Assembly (NCBI GenBank): GCA_951217055.1
Contig: OX578282.1
Span: 21,635,106 to 21,699,105, forward strand
Length of the DNA stretch: 64,000 nucleotides
Direction of reading: 5' to 3'
Origin: Gerris lacustris
Lineage: Eukaryota; Arthropoda; Insecta; Hemiptera; Gerridae
Shown piece after piece: positions 35,869-48,120 of the stretch. Each line of letters starts with the position of its first letter. Position 1 is the stretch's first letter. The notes under the pieces were generated by a model, which was not told the origin of the DNA, searched no databases, and saw nothing but the letters and a program-made list of their open reading frames with translations. The position numbers were made by a program, and so were the translations under genes.

Positions 35869-37089
35869 TATGGTATAAATGGTAGACATTTTAAGTTGTT
35901 TCAAATTAAAAACGATTTTTATTTCTACTTGCATATAGTTAAAGATTTGTTGTTTGGTATATCTTGAATCATAATAGGTTTTAATAATAGGTATTATAAT
36001 AAGTTTAATATGAATGAGATGAGACTAAATAAAAGATATGTGTGTTAGAACTTACACCAGTAGGAGTGTAATTATGAATGACAGATGTAGGTTTTCCCTC
36101 AGTGTTCATTTCTATTATAACTAAAAGATATACTGTAGATAAGGTTACCTTTTTTTCGTTTGGTTCGAGTCAGTATTTTGGACAATCTTTCCCCTCAAAA
36201 AACTGACCGGAACAGATGGCTTGGGACTTAATAGCCCAAGATCAGCTGTTACACCGCGGGAAAAACCACAGTAATTAAATATTGAAAAAAAATGGGAGTT
36301 TGTACCAAATAAAAATCATTCCATGTTCGATGTTCTCCTTTTATTATAAAGGCACAGGTGGCATTTAATTTTAGTTTCATGTACAGTACAAATACCTGAG
36401 AAAGAGAAAAAAGTAAAAAGAAAGGGGAAATGCAGGACAAAAGGATTTAGGTTCGTTGTATGTGAACACGTTTTGTTTACGCTTGTCTAGCATGTTTTAT
36501 TCTTATTTTTATTACTTAATGAGAAATTAATATTTAAAAATGCTTTGAGGCTAATAACATACCGTTTAGCGTCAAGGAAACCAAATATATCTTATGGCAT
36601 ATTATAGTGCAGCAAAGTATTGATTATAATAAATATCTAATAACCAGCATATGTCATGATTTCCGAACTAAGAATTTCAAAGGAATAACACAAATTGTGT
36701 CTCTACGTAAATCCAAACTGGTTTAAACAAAGCAGTTTTCAGCCTTCATAAGGCCATCATCAGTGCCGATTGAGGAAGAAAAGAGACATGAAAAAATGAC
36801 GCTCCTATATCTAACAAGAATTTCAAGGTTTTTTACAAATATATTTGTATTTGCTAAATAATAAAGAACCGATTATCTATGTTAATTAACAGTTATTTTA
36901 ATTAACAGTTATTTATTACTTAATTTTTAAGTAATAAAAAATTAATCTACATGATCATTAAGAAAAAAAAAAATCCTTGCGTCCTATTACTGGCAAATAC
37001 TCACATGAGGTCGTAGCTATTTCGATTCTTAGTTGAATCATATTTATATTTAATGCAATATTATTTTTTCAAAGAAGTTTGCAATTAAT
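35869..37089. other. unassigned AT-rich sequence
   Basis: No gene recognised apart from the ribozyme-like motif listed separately at 36737-36763. Confidence 0.4.
36737..36763 (-). other. hammerhead-like core motif, low confidence
   Basis: The minus strand reads CTGATGA, an unpaired T, then GGCCTT-ATG-AAGGCT (six pairs including one G-T), then GAAA. This is the order of a hammerhead ribozyme core around stem II, but the extra T breaks the canonical closing pair, and a cleavage site and helices I and III were not established. A second motif of the same design lies at 15120-15145. Confidence 0.25.
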
Positions 37090-37460
37090 TTGGAACGAGC
37101 AAATGCTAATTTTGGGATTCCTTCCAAATGCCATCTAAATTTCATCAAAATAGGATTAACTTGGTGCATAGGCTTCCGCGGGTAGACTCGTAATAAACAG
37201 CTTGGTTTAGCGTACGCGTTGGTTTACGTACGTAGCTTGGTAACGTCGGACTTCTTCCCCTTCGTGACGCGGATTTCATCGGAAAACCAAGCTGTTTAAA
37301 ATAGGATTAGCAGATTTTTTTAGTTATTGTGCGTTTGCAAAAATGCTAATCGACAGATACGAGCCAAAAATATTCCCTGGTGTCTGAAACGGATGTCTTT
37401 TTTAGGAATTGCTGAATTCTGAGACAAAAAATTATTTTGCTCTTCAGAATGAACATAATG
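37090..37460 (-). repeat. family A fragment, interrupted
   Basis: The left part has CATCTAAATTTCATCAAAAT. After an insertion the rest continues with TAATCGACAGATACGAGCC and TATTCCCTGGTGTCTGAAAC then GGATGTCTTTTTTAGGAATT, matching family A in reverse orientation. The hairpin end is degraded. Confidence 0.6.
37159..37297. mobile_element. 139-bp insertion with a 12-bp target duplication
   Basis: AAAATAGGATTA occurs immediately before (37147-37158) and after (37298-37309) this segment, and family A sequence is continuous if one copy is removed. The insert is less AT-rich than its surroundings. It contains a perfect 14-bp inverted repeat (AAACAGCTTGGTTT at 37195-37208, its complement at 37284-37297). 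No poly(A), and no complete pair of pol III boxes. I do not recognise the family. Confidence 0.65.
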
Positions 37461-38814
37461 CTTTTGTTATCTTGGGAGCAAAACATCTACAAAATAAAGT
37501 AATGCTGGTTTTATCTCCATCAGGGTCAGAAAATGTAAAAATTGGGAAAAGTCAAACTTTAGTTACTCATTGCTGCATCTATTATAAATGAGCAGCTCAA
37601 CTGCTCATGGCAGCTCATTAGCAGCTCAACTGCTCATGGCTTTATACAGGTGTGTACTTTTAGCGGAGAATTGTATTTCTTTATTTTCTTTAGTCTCTTA
37701 CTTGAAGGGCTTATCCAGCACTTATCCGGCACTAATGATTAACGAGAGGTCGAAAGCAGTGTATAATATTGAAATTAAACTATTGAAGTAGCATTATTTT
37801 TCTGTCTGAAATATGCGTCCTAATCTAATCAGTTATATTTAGTTTTATTTAAAATTATGTTGTGATCAGACACTAGAGTGATCAGAAAAAGGGCAAATAA
37901 TATTTTGCTCTTTTTTAAAAATATTTACTAAAAGTGAATTATAAATTATATGAATATAAAGAGAAAGTTGTATAAATAAGCATTCGGCGGAGTCAAAATA
38001 AAAATAATATAAACAATTTCTCAAATTAACCTGTTCTACAACTTTATCCTTTAAATTTACGCAACGAAATATTTGTTTACAAAATGTTAATCAATTTTAC
38101 TCTTGTATATTTTTCCGACACTTAATAAACATAATATGCTATTATTATATTCATCGTAGACTGTGAGTTCTAAAAATTTCTCGAAATCGCTGAATTCAAA
38201 GTTCACAGTATTTCAACGAGGATGATTTATATAATACATAATATTGTTAATTTATGCTTTATGAGTATTTCTATAATAAATTCTTAGTTGTATAATGATA
38301 ACAAAATATAAAACGTAAATCATACAATCACAATATGAACTTTTTGTCTTGGGTGGAAGGTCAGATATTTGTGATCATAAGTTATTCTTACTTTCAACTT
38401 TTGTAAGATTCGAAATGTTTAGTTGTTGATTTATTCTTAATTTTCTCGCATTCTTATTTGTTGTTGCTTTACGTCCCGACAACAACAATTCATGACGGGA
38501 GGATAATCATTCGATTTACATCTATTCGATTTAACCACAAATTACGAATAAATCTCACATTTGAGGGTTACGAGCTCTAATTATTCTTGGAGAACTTAGC
38601 TTTCTCTAACAAACTGATTTCTAAGGTATAAATATACCTTTTCTGATAAAAGTTCAAAAACTAAAAGACAATGATCAGTATGTCACAGATAGTTTAGTAC
38701 TCTAAGTATAATTTATTTTTGTGTATATTCCTAACAATTTCAATTGGTCCTTTTAAGACTGATATCAACGTTTTGAAGTTAACAAAATGTGTTATCTTCT
38801 TATATTAATAATTT
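37461..38814. other. unassigned AT-rich sequence
   Basis: No gene recognised. At 37589-37640 GCAGCTCAACTGCTCATGGC occurs twice, overlapping a palindrome TGAGCAG ... CTGCTCA. It produces short chance frames. Confidence 0.45.
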
Positions 38815-39062
38815 AAATTGGGGTCCTTGGTGGTTTTTGCTATTATTCATTTTTTGGAAGCAGGAGATTCAAATTCGATGTCCGATTCTTACCACTTCAG
38901 CGTTTACCTCAAGTCTCAATGTAATTCGGTAGCTCCTTGGGTAAAGTGGCGTCCATTTGGTTACAAACATATTATATAGTAGTATAAGCCCTTTGGCAGA
39001 CCTAAGGGCATAAGCCCTTCACGAGCTGTTGCACCACTGATTATATTAATTATTGATAGCTC
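38815..39062 (+). repeat. dispersed repeat family I, copy 2
   Basis: Diverged copy of 3600-3895: TTTTGGAAGCAGGAGATTCA, TTCGGTAGCTCC, AAAGTGGCGTCCATTTGG, CCCTTTGGCAGACCTAAGGG and TTCACGAGCTGTTGCACCAC. Confidence 0.5.
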
Positions 39063-40253
39063 TTTTGGACTCGCAATAAATATATTTGACAATGATGCCA
39101 ATGTGGCCTTAGCCTCTTGAATACACGTTTACCCTGATTTATTCTTTTTTTTAGTCAGATGTTTGTCTAAAGGGTTTTTATGTACAAATGAGTTGTCGGC
39201 TCTTAGTACCCCCTAGTGCCGGATGCTTGGGATGTACGTTGTAGGCTGTAGACATTAGGGAAGGACGTACGCCTGTCAGCTTGCCGCTAATGAGTCGGAG
39301 ACCTCGGTCCAGCCCTGTGTGTTCCGGACAGGAACCCTTTGTCACCAATTAAATTTGTAGAGCTGGACACACAGGGCCAGACATAGGGGAAGAGAAGGGG
39401 GACAGGCAAGGGTAAAGCTCGGCGAACATGCGTACAAGGGAACAAAACATTGTGTTGTGTAAGGCAACCTAACGGGGATTTTCACTTTAGAGTTTTAAAT
39501 CTGATTCGCCCTTGACAAAGTAAATAAGCAAACCAACCTCAACTCCTAATAAGAACAGTAAAAATCAACCTGAATAATTTATTCTTGTCGTCACCTTTTT
39601 TTTTCTAAAACAAACGTCTGGCCAATTAAAAAAGACTAATTGGACCAGCAACTCGTTATTTAGTGAATTCTTGGGTCAAGTCTAAAATCGTTAGTAATTC
39701 GAGCCGTATTTAAATGTAAGATTTATCTCTCCGTTTTAAAGATCAAATGTTCCAATACATCACAGTGGTTGTGTTACTCCAAGCCGAAGAAGCCTTCTCT
39801 ACAGGCTAAGAAGAAGAATAAGATTAGTTCTAATGAGAACAATAATTGTCATTTAGGATAGTAAGAATGATTAGCACTAGCAATTTAGTTTATAGTAATA
39901 ACTGGCCTGTAAAGAACAGTCAAGAAATGCTACACCGTAAATTTCCTTCTAATAATATTTATTTATTATAAGCATTCTTGCTTCTGCTTGTGTATGCAGT
40001 AAATCGATAATCAATGCTTCTTCTGATCCGGTTTCCGGTTTAGGTTAAATATTCGAAGCCCTACTGTATTCAAGTAGTGTTGATATTTAATTTAAGTATT
40101 TACCTACTTTAATATCAACATTATTTCTGTATACAACATATATTCAAAACAATTTAAAGTATATACGTTTATAGTATAGTAGTAATAAAATTAATTTTAG
40201 AAATAATTCTTTCTTAGGTGACTCTAAGAAATATAAAAACTAAATATATCTTT
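39063..40253. other. unassigned sequence with a GC-richer patch
   Basis: Positions about 39190-39440 are GC-rich and contain an inverted pair (TCCAGCCCTGTGTG near 39310 and CACACAGGGCCAG near 39368). No open frame of note. The remainder is AT-rich. Confidence 0.45.
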
Positions 40254-41164
40254 TAGTCCAGTCATTTTAGATTTTCTGCTCCGAACTAATCGGAGCCAAT
40301 TTTTTTTTTTTTTTCGTAGATCGCTTCATTTTGACGTTCTGAAGAACATATCCAAAATCGGCAACGAGATCGTTGTCGCGTTAAAAGATATTCAAGGGCA
40401 AAGGTCAACAAATTCTGTTAATTGCGAATATCTCGCTTCCTATGGCTCGGGCACCAATCAAAATGTTTGTCAAAATTAAAGTTAACAGAATTTTCCACAA
40501 AAAAAATGTTCTATTCAATTTTTACGTACAATGGATGGTGTACGGACTATAGGGCGAAGAAAATCTATGAATATTTAGTATTCGTCGCCGCACCACTTTT
40601 TACGTATTTTTACAAATATCTCGCTTTCTATGGCTCGGACACAAATTAAGGTGATATCAAAAAGCAAGATTATTAAATTTTCCACAAAAAAGGTCTCATT
40701 TATTTTTTAGGTACAACGAACGGTTTAGCAAAGATCTAGTTTATTATAACTTGCATAGTGTTTGTTTTTGCACGACTTTTTTCGTATTTTGGTGAATATC
40801 TCTTTTCCTGTGGCCCGTATACCAATTGAGGATCAAATCAAAATTAAATAATATAAAATTTAACACAAGAAACGTCATGTTCATTTTTTACGTACAACGA
40901 ACCGTTTATGTAATAAAGTGCTCCGAAGTTTCTGCAAAATGCGTATTAACGACCAATAAGTTTGGTTTTTCCTCGAGTATGTTTCACGGTGGATTGACCG
41001 CCAACGTGAATTGACAATTGTCGTTATTTTCTATGCAATACGATCTCGTTGCCGATTTTGGTTATGTTCTTCAGAACGTCAAAATGAAGCGTTCTACAAA
41101 AAAAAAATTTGGCTCCGATTTTTTCGGAACAGAAAGCATATTTTTGACTAAAATAACTGGACTA
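40254..41164. mobile_element. family D: terminal-inverted-repeat element with internal tandem units
   Basis: The termini TAGTCCAGT and ACTGGACTA begin inverted arms of about 125 bp (40254-40381 and 41039-41164) that share TCTCGTTGCCGATTTT, GTTCTTCAGAACGTCAAAAT and a poly(A)/poly(T) run. Between them are three diverged direct units of about 190 bp (starting about 40427, 40616 and 40796). Each carries ATATCTCGCTTCCTATGGC, a TTTTCCAC segment and ACGTACAACGAACCGTTTA. The ends are compatible with a TA duplication, but this is ambiguous. No coding frame was recognised; frames of 60-75 codons reflect the repeated units. Confidence 0.65.
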
Positions 41165-42262
41165 TTTAGCCATTAGTAGACCTTAAGAAATATTTTTTCG
41201 ATTCTCCATCTTGATTTAAGATAGCAGCTATTTATATCAAAAATTTGTTATGAAGACATCGAAATATCTGTGTGTGGCGATGAAATATTCTCGCTATAAG
41301 CAAAAGAAGTTTAATTTTTATTGACGGCAGTTTAAAAACTTACCAAATTAAATTAAAAAAAATAAATAAAAAAAAAAAAAAAAACTGCAGTGAATAACAT
41401 GATTCTAACTAATAAAAGAATATATAAAATTATTTAAATATATTCAAATATAAAAGAAGTGGAAGATGCTCTTAATTCCTTATCTTACCCTAAACCCTTA
41501 ATGGCTCACATTAAATAAAAAAATATATAAAAGGGACAAATATTAAAAACTTATATTTAAAAATGTATACTATAACATTCAAGTAGCAAGCATAAGTCAT
41601 TTTTTAACTGACGCAAAAGTACTATAAAATGCAAAATTTGTAGTTAAGATATAACATCTCTGTGCTTAAAATATTCCTAATATAGTTTTTCTGACATTTA
41701 AAATCAATGGGTATTTGAATAAATCAACAAAATTTAAATTCACATCTAAATGTATACTATCTAACTAAGACAGACATTACTTATCGTTACATAATTTAAC
41801 AAAAAAAATAAAAAAATAAAATAAATTAAATTAAAATTAAAATAAACAAATAAAAAAAGAAGAGAAAGAAAGTTATTTATTGCAAATCTTCGTGTAATAA
41901 ATAAGCAAAGCATAGTATAATGTACTCCACTGGATTCGTATTTTGTATAATTTTTTCTTTGAAAAAAAAAAACAACAATAATAATAATAAAAGAAAAAAA
42001 TTAAAAGTTGTCTGAATAGAAAGTTCGTTTTCATTTCGATGTAAGAATAAGAGAGAACCAAAGAAAAAGAAAGAAAGAAAGAATAATAAGCCTTTTTTTC
42101 TAAATCCTATTTCCACACATTACATAATGCTCATCTTAAAAATAGGGATAAGTCCCATTGTAGGAAGACAAAAAGCTTTAAAATATTTCTCTTTAAATAG
42201 ACTAAGAAGACAGAAAGATACTATCTAATTATCCAAAGGCCTTTTGGTAGATGTCCAAATTA

Positions 42263-42264
<2 letters not shown>
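41165..42264. other. unassigned, very AT-rich sequence
   Basis: Long A- and T-rich stretches (for example 41370-41384, 41800-41858 and 41968-42000). No gene or shared repeat. Confidence 0.5.

Positions 42265-42347
<83 letters not shown>
42265..42347. repeat. (AT)n microsatellite
   Basis: About 83 bp of pure AT dinucleotide, with a smaller AT run again at about 42390-42404. Confidence 0.95.
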
Positions 42348-42349
<2 letters not shown>

Positions 42350-43211
42350 CCTTGTATGATGTAATAATAATTATGTTTCTTTTTTTTCATATATATATAT
42401 ATATTATATCTAGAGCTTAAGCCCTTAATGCTTTCTTGTCTTATTTCCCTTAAGATTATTATGTCATTATAAATGATTTAAAGACTTCTCTTTGCCTTCA
42501 TCTTACTTATTAAATAAGCATTTTGAGTTTCTGACTTAAGAAGAATCATCAGTATTATATTTTACCTGTTGTATATGTTTGTTGTTATATGTTATGCATG
42601 TTTTTGTTTTGTGAAAGGAAACACAATTATGTAATTGTTTCTTTTCTAGAGAAGCATTCATTAAAATGTGAAATAGAATTAAGTTTAATTTATTGTTTTT
42701 TTTAAAAAAGTTAGTCTTACCATTTAAAAAGTTTTTTTTTTTGTGTGTATACGTTTGACTAAATTTATAAATAGCATCGTCTATGGATCAATATACAAAT
42801 TTAATAGCCTTCTTTATTTGTAATATATAAAAATAAATTTTTGTCTGTACATCAGTCAGAATTTCCAATTTTTTTTAATCATTTTTTGTTTCATTCTTTT
42901 TTATTTATTTCAGCATAAACTTTTTTCCTGACTGTATAGGCTCAGCCAAAGATTTGGCGGTCATTTAAAAAATAATTTTACTTTTTTACTCTTTTACCAT
43001 TTATTATAAGATAGAGTAAAATTGACGTCTGGTTTATGCATATTTATTGTCCAAACGCAATAAAACTAATCCGAATTGTCCAACCCAATCCGGTCCCAAT
43101 GTAAAACATTTGTAAGATTTTTTGGGGTGAACATTTTTTCTCACAAAATATGTGACTTATGGAATATTCGTTAAGAATCGTTTTGTTTTTTGACAAATAA
43201 TAACTATGATT
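42348..43211. other. unassigned AT-rich sequence
   Basis: Nothing recognised. Confidence 0.45.
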
Positions 43212-43775
43212 TTTGCTTCCGAGTTTACCAAAGGTAACGGAAGCTATGTGATTATTCTGATTAACGAAATTTTTTTATGTCTCCAATTTCAAAAATTTCA
43301 AGTTAGAAATCCGTTTTAGACATCAGGGAACATCTTTTGTTCCGCGTCTGTTCGTCGGTTTGTCCCTCAATTTTTGCGAACCAACATATCTAAAAGAAAC
43401 TACACTCATCCGATTTTAATGGTAGGTCATTCGCCCTTTGTTGGTCCCATAAATGTTTATCATTCTGCGCCTATTTGTTTCTCTTACACATGCACAAATA
43501 CATACATTTATTGACACTTATATCTTTAAAAGATACGATGTGATTTTTTCTGCCCCAGATTGATTTCATCTATCTGCGCTTTTTAAATTATGCTAAATTG
43601 GTACTTTTAAGTACAAAAATCGAAACAATTATGACAGTTTAAACATGGGGGGGGGGGGGGGGGTGGAATTAAATTATTTGACAATGATATAAATCGCAAA
43701 AGCATAAACTGAATAGGGTATACGAAATAGGAAGCGAGGAAGCTATGTGGCACACTAATTAGTAGACTATTTTAA
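43212..43775 (+). mobile_element. dispersed repeat family A, full-length copy
   Basis: Hairpin end TTGCTTCCGAGTTTACCAAA/GGTAACGGAAGC (43214-43243), GACATCAGGGAACATC, a GTCTGTTCGTCGGTTTGTCC tract, CATCCGATTTTAATGG and CACATGCACAAATACATACA. There is a run of about 17 G at 43647-43663, and the end GAGGAAGCTATGTGGCACAC then TAATTAGTAGACTATTTT. A short deletion affects the block after ATCCGATTTTAATG. Confidence 0.72.
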
Positions 43776-43814
43776 TAGCTTTTTATTCGTTGATATCTTA
43801 AAAAAATCACAGGG

Positions 43815-44735
43815 AAGTACTTGCGTCCAAGTACTTTTTAGGGTTTTGTAGATGATTAACTATACCCGTTATGAAATAATGCTTTTTTTTTCTTCGATCT
43901 CAAGGCTCTGGGTTCGATCCCCCGGGGGGTTACAATGTTTTTCATCAGTAATAACGACTAGATAAATTAAATTTGTTCAGAACATTTTCATCGCTCCACC
44001 ATAAGGTATAGCCATGAATTATTTAGAAATTTTAGGACCAGCCGTTATATAGTGTTGGGGGGGGAATGTTTTTTGGGGTATATTTTGACTTATAAAACCA
44101 ATAAAGAATGAAAAATTTAAAAAAAAATATATATATATATTTGTATCCTACACTTCAGCAGCTTTCATTTGATACCCCACTCAAAATTTTAAAAAAATAA
44201 AATTTTGGGCGCACTTCAAATTTTTGCGCCCACCATTGGCAATTTTTGAAAATTTGGTATGCCCTCCCGGAATTTTCATCGCCCCTCAATAAGGCATTAG
44301 CATGATATATTTCGAAATTTTAGGACCAGCCGCTATGTAGCGGCTGGTTGGGAGGGGGGATATTTTTGGGTATACATATTTTGATTTTTTTACCCAACAA
44401 GAAATGAAAAATTTAAAAAAGCATATATATATATATATATATATGCGTCCTACTCTTCAGCAGCTTTCATTAAATACCCCACTCGAAAATTAAAAAAATA
44501 TATAAATTTTTAAGTTTACCCCAATTTTTGCGAATTGCGCATGCGCATATTAAATTTTTAACTTCTGTATATTTTTCCTGTGGTTGGGTCAAAAAGTTAC
44601 ACCAGTGTTTCAAATTTCATCACTTTAGCTTAAACGGTTCGGGCCTTATGAACCAAAGAGCGACGGACGGACGGACACATCACCCTCGGTATAAGTGTTT
44701 TGAGAAGTATCTACAAAACCCTAAAAAGGATGGGT
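43815..44735. repeat. family J element with an internal direct duplication
   Basis: Starts at a hairpin AAGTACTT-GCGTCC-AAGTACTT and TTTTTAGGGTTTTGTAGA; the right end has TCTACAAAACCCTAAAAAGG, the inverted counterpart. Inside are two direct units with a 288-bp offset (from 43985 and 44273), each with TTTTCATCGC, AAATTTTAGGACCAGCCG, a G run, an AT run and TTCAGCAGCTTTCATT. Unit 2 has a perfect 11-bp hairpin (ACCAGCCGCTA/TAGCGGCTGGT, 44335-44358). Near the right end is GCGACGGACGGACGGACACA. The 116-codon plus-strand frame (44528-44878) lies mostly in this repeat and is not recognisable. Confidence 0.6.
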
Positions 44736-45222
44736 GTGACACGAAAAACGCCATTTTCAACATCACAGGCACATGGCAAATGATGGATTGGTACAAAATA
44801 CTTAAGCAAATGCATATTTGTACTCAAAGCGACCTCCTCTTTTCTTTAACACCCCCACATGACCCACGTTTCAACTAAAATAACATTTCAACCCCTGGTT
44901 TTTAAGACTTGATATTTTGGGGCTTCCCTGTATTTTTTCCAAAGCTCGGCCCAAACCTTTGGACCTAGAAGTTGAAATTTTGTAAGACGTATTATTAAGA
45001 AGTGATTTTGACAGATTCAACTCTTAAGGGAATTTCGCGTTTCTCTAATTTGTCTTGCAAACATTTGTAGTGTAGTGGCGTTAAAAAGAAATAAAAAACT
45101 ATTTGTTCCAGAACTCTTATGATTCGTATATTAATGTATGTAAAAAATAAATGAAAAAAACCCAAAAAACAGAATCTTTCATTCTACTTGGAATAAATTC
45201 GCTTCTTTGCATTTTGCTTCCG
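44736..45222. other. unassigned sequence
   Basis: Nothing recognised. Confidence 0.4.
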
Positions 45223-45638
45223 AGCTTACCGAAGGCAACGGAAGCATTGTGTTCACTTTTGGGAACGAAAAAAATGTATGTCAACCGATTTTGATGAAAT
45301 TTGGTAGATATGTTCAATTTACCAATGCCAAGGACGAGTTCGTTGGACAACGTTATCCGCCCTGGCGTAACCGTGAACTTCAAATTTAAAATAGGAATTT
45401 TAGGTCGGGGGAAAAATCTAACTTCATCTATTCAATGAGACAAACATTTTTTTAATACAATTTTTTAGCAAAACAAACAACGACACCGCTATGAACTGTA
45501 AAAGATCGCTAGTTTTTACACTATAAACAATATAAATATAATGTAATATAACAATAATGTTAATGTTAATATAAAAAAAGAAAAGTACATGATAGAATGC
45601 GAGGAAGATATGAGCCACAGTAATTGGCTGTCTATTTT
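45223..45638 (+). mobile_element. family A, subtype A2 copy
   Basis: Begins with the family A hairpin (TTGCTTCCGAGCTTACCGAA/GGCAACGGAAGC). It has lost the TGTCTGTC tract by deletion and continues directly to CAACCGATTTTGATGAAATT then TGGTAGATATGTTCA. It shares CGTTGGACAACGTTATCCGC, TTCATCTATTCAATGAGACA and CGACACCGCTATGAA with 63260-63856, and ends GCGAGGAAGATATGAGCCAC plus AATTGGCTGTCTATTTTT. Confidence 0.68.
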
Positions 45639-48120
45639 TTCCTTTTGAGCTTTTAATCAAATTTCTAATTAAAGCTTGAACATTTATTTAGCTTTTTTAT
45701 GCTATTAATTAATATTTTATTTTTTTATCATTACATATTAAAAATTCTCTCTTTAGCAGACTTGTATCAAGTTTTTGATATCTTTCTGTTCTGGATAATA
45801 TGGGTTAGAAACTATGCTATGTTATAATATGCAATACGATAAATTTCCCTTTGAGTAAGCTCCTGCTTGATCTCCACAGTCTAAAAACGTAGCAATATTT
45901 TATACTGGAGGTACATATACCTAAATATAAGAGAAAAGCAGCGGATTTCTGTTCTAATATTAATAATCTCATTTATTATTAATTTCAACAGGCTATATCT
46001 CGGAAGTAATATTAGTCATTATAACTCCAACTTTACTGTACTGCCGTATTGTACAATTGGTATTCTGTCTTGTCTTAATCTTTCCAGTCCGTACAATTCA
46101 GGGATAAAAAGGAATATAACATCAACTTTATCACAATTTCTACGATATTCAGATGTTGGAAATACCTTTACATACAGGTAGGAGAAGTACATAAACACAT
46201 TATACCGAAGCGGGAGTCCCTTTGTAATGCGGGAGTTGGGTGCCCTTAAAGGACTGAGTGAAGGGGTTCTATTGTCATGGGTTCCGTCGGGAAGGTCCAG
46301 GTCCTAACCTCCTTGATATATGTTATATTATGCATTGGAAAAGGTGGTGACCCTTCACTGTGTATATGGGTAAAGGATGGAGAGGTAGAATTACATTTCC
46401 AGTCCTTCTCCGTTAAAACAAGCTTCCTCCGGACTACCCTCAAAATATTCAAACCTCCCTGAGAAGGAAGGGCGAAGGGAGAATTTAAATTGATAATAGG
46501 AAAGGGTGGGATGTCGGGGTCAGTTTGGGACGGTATGGAAATTCCCTTAAAAGGAGGGCCTAGAGTCTACCCTTGGTTTTATAGGGTCTTGTCCTGTTTT
46601 TCAGGGCTAAAGGCAGCTCCGTTATGACTCCTTTTTAGCTATTTTATTTTTGGAGGGGGCTAAAATCTCCCTGTTTTTAAATCTCGGAGCCTGGAGAACT
46701 CCCAGAGTAATATAAACCCCTCTCTGGTAAATTCCGTCCCTCCGAGACTTAGTTATTACCCGAAAATTATTCATGAGTTTTCTTCTTCCAAAAAGTTGTT
46801 ATATAAGGGTTCAAATATAAATATAACGTTCTTCATTACATAACTCGGTCTTTTTTTTTTAACATTTTATAAATTAATGAATTGTTTATGAGCATCGCAA
46901 TAGCTGGTTAGATGATTCACTCTGAAAAGATTAATTTCTCTTCATATAAACAATTTACATATTATGTATATGAATGAAACCGTATACAAATAGACATTTC
47001 TATTTTAAATGAACGTGACCAAATCCGTTTAAACTTATTTCTAGCAATTCATGTGCGGGTTAGAACTTGGGGTGTCTTCGGGGGTGGCAGTTTTGCATTT
47101 AACTAACAGGCAGTAAATTTTTGGTGAATTATTATTTGCCTATCCTTCATTATAACAAGGAAAAATTATATTCTAATTTCATCCTTTCATTGTGCGAACT
47201 ATTAATTACAATTTTTTTTCTTATTTTCTTTGGCATTTTTGAAGTGTATACATTAACTATCATACTAAATTTATTCATTTTTAATGGGCAAACACAGTGT
47301 TTCATATTTTTAAGAAATAGAAAGGGATATCAATTCTAAATCATAAACCAAACAGATTATGATAAAATTTTAAATTTAATTAAGTAATTAGTTACAATAT
47401 TATTATTCTTCTTTTTTGTCGAAGGACTAAGAGAGACTTTTAAATGTATTACTTGGTTTAAATAGAATATATTCTTAGATAATTTAATTAATTTTAAGTA
47501 TCTAATTTGGTTGTTACTAATTAAATATTCTAATTTATAATTTAATTACTGAATGAAGACAATAAGTTCCAATAGTCCTTAACACCTATTATATACTATA
47601 ATTTATTTACACTTTACTCATCTACTTGATGTCATTATCAGGGTTAAATATGTTGTTACCTCTGGGATTCGGACTCTCAAATAATATTATGACGGTGCTT
47701 AGACCTCGCTGTTACTATTTTATGTACTTAAACTATTAAATTAAGCTGCATCTGAGATGTTATGAATCCTGATAGTTTTAATATTCTAAAATGATCATCA
47801 AATCTCGCTTCTTCTTCTTGCTTTTAATGTGAGTTATTAGCAACTGTTATTAACCAATTAGTTGCTAATGACTGAAATAATATGAAATCCCAAGATGTCC
47901 TATTTTGGGTTTTAAACATCAAAATTCAAATTAAATGAGACGCTGTTGCATTCAAAACATCTAGGTTTATTACTATACTCTGTACTATACTTTTTACTTC
48001 TTTTTATCCATGTTCCCCATAATTACATATAACTGCGAAATATATTTAGCATTAGATTTTATCTGGCATAACCTGTACATTATAATTTATTTCCACTAGA
48101 AATTGGAGGAGAAAAGAAAT
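45639..48120. other. unassigned sequence with a GC-richer patch
   Basis: Positions about 46200-46780 are clearly GC-richer and pyrimidine/purine rich with overlapping short frames on both strands, none recognisable. The remainder is AT-rich. The last five bases (48116-48120, GAAAT) are the target duplication of the BEL/Pao element. Confidence 0.45.

Noticed and set aside
44528..44878. 116-codon plus-strand frame, the longest apart from BEL/Pao
   Set aside because: It lies mostly inside the family J repeat, has no recognisable motif and contains the GACGGACGG tract; chance frame.
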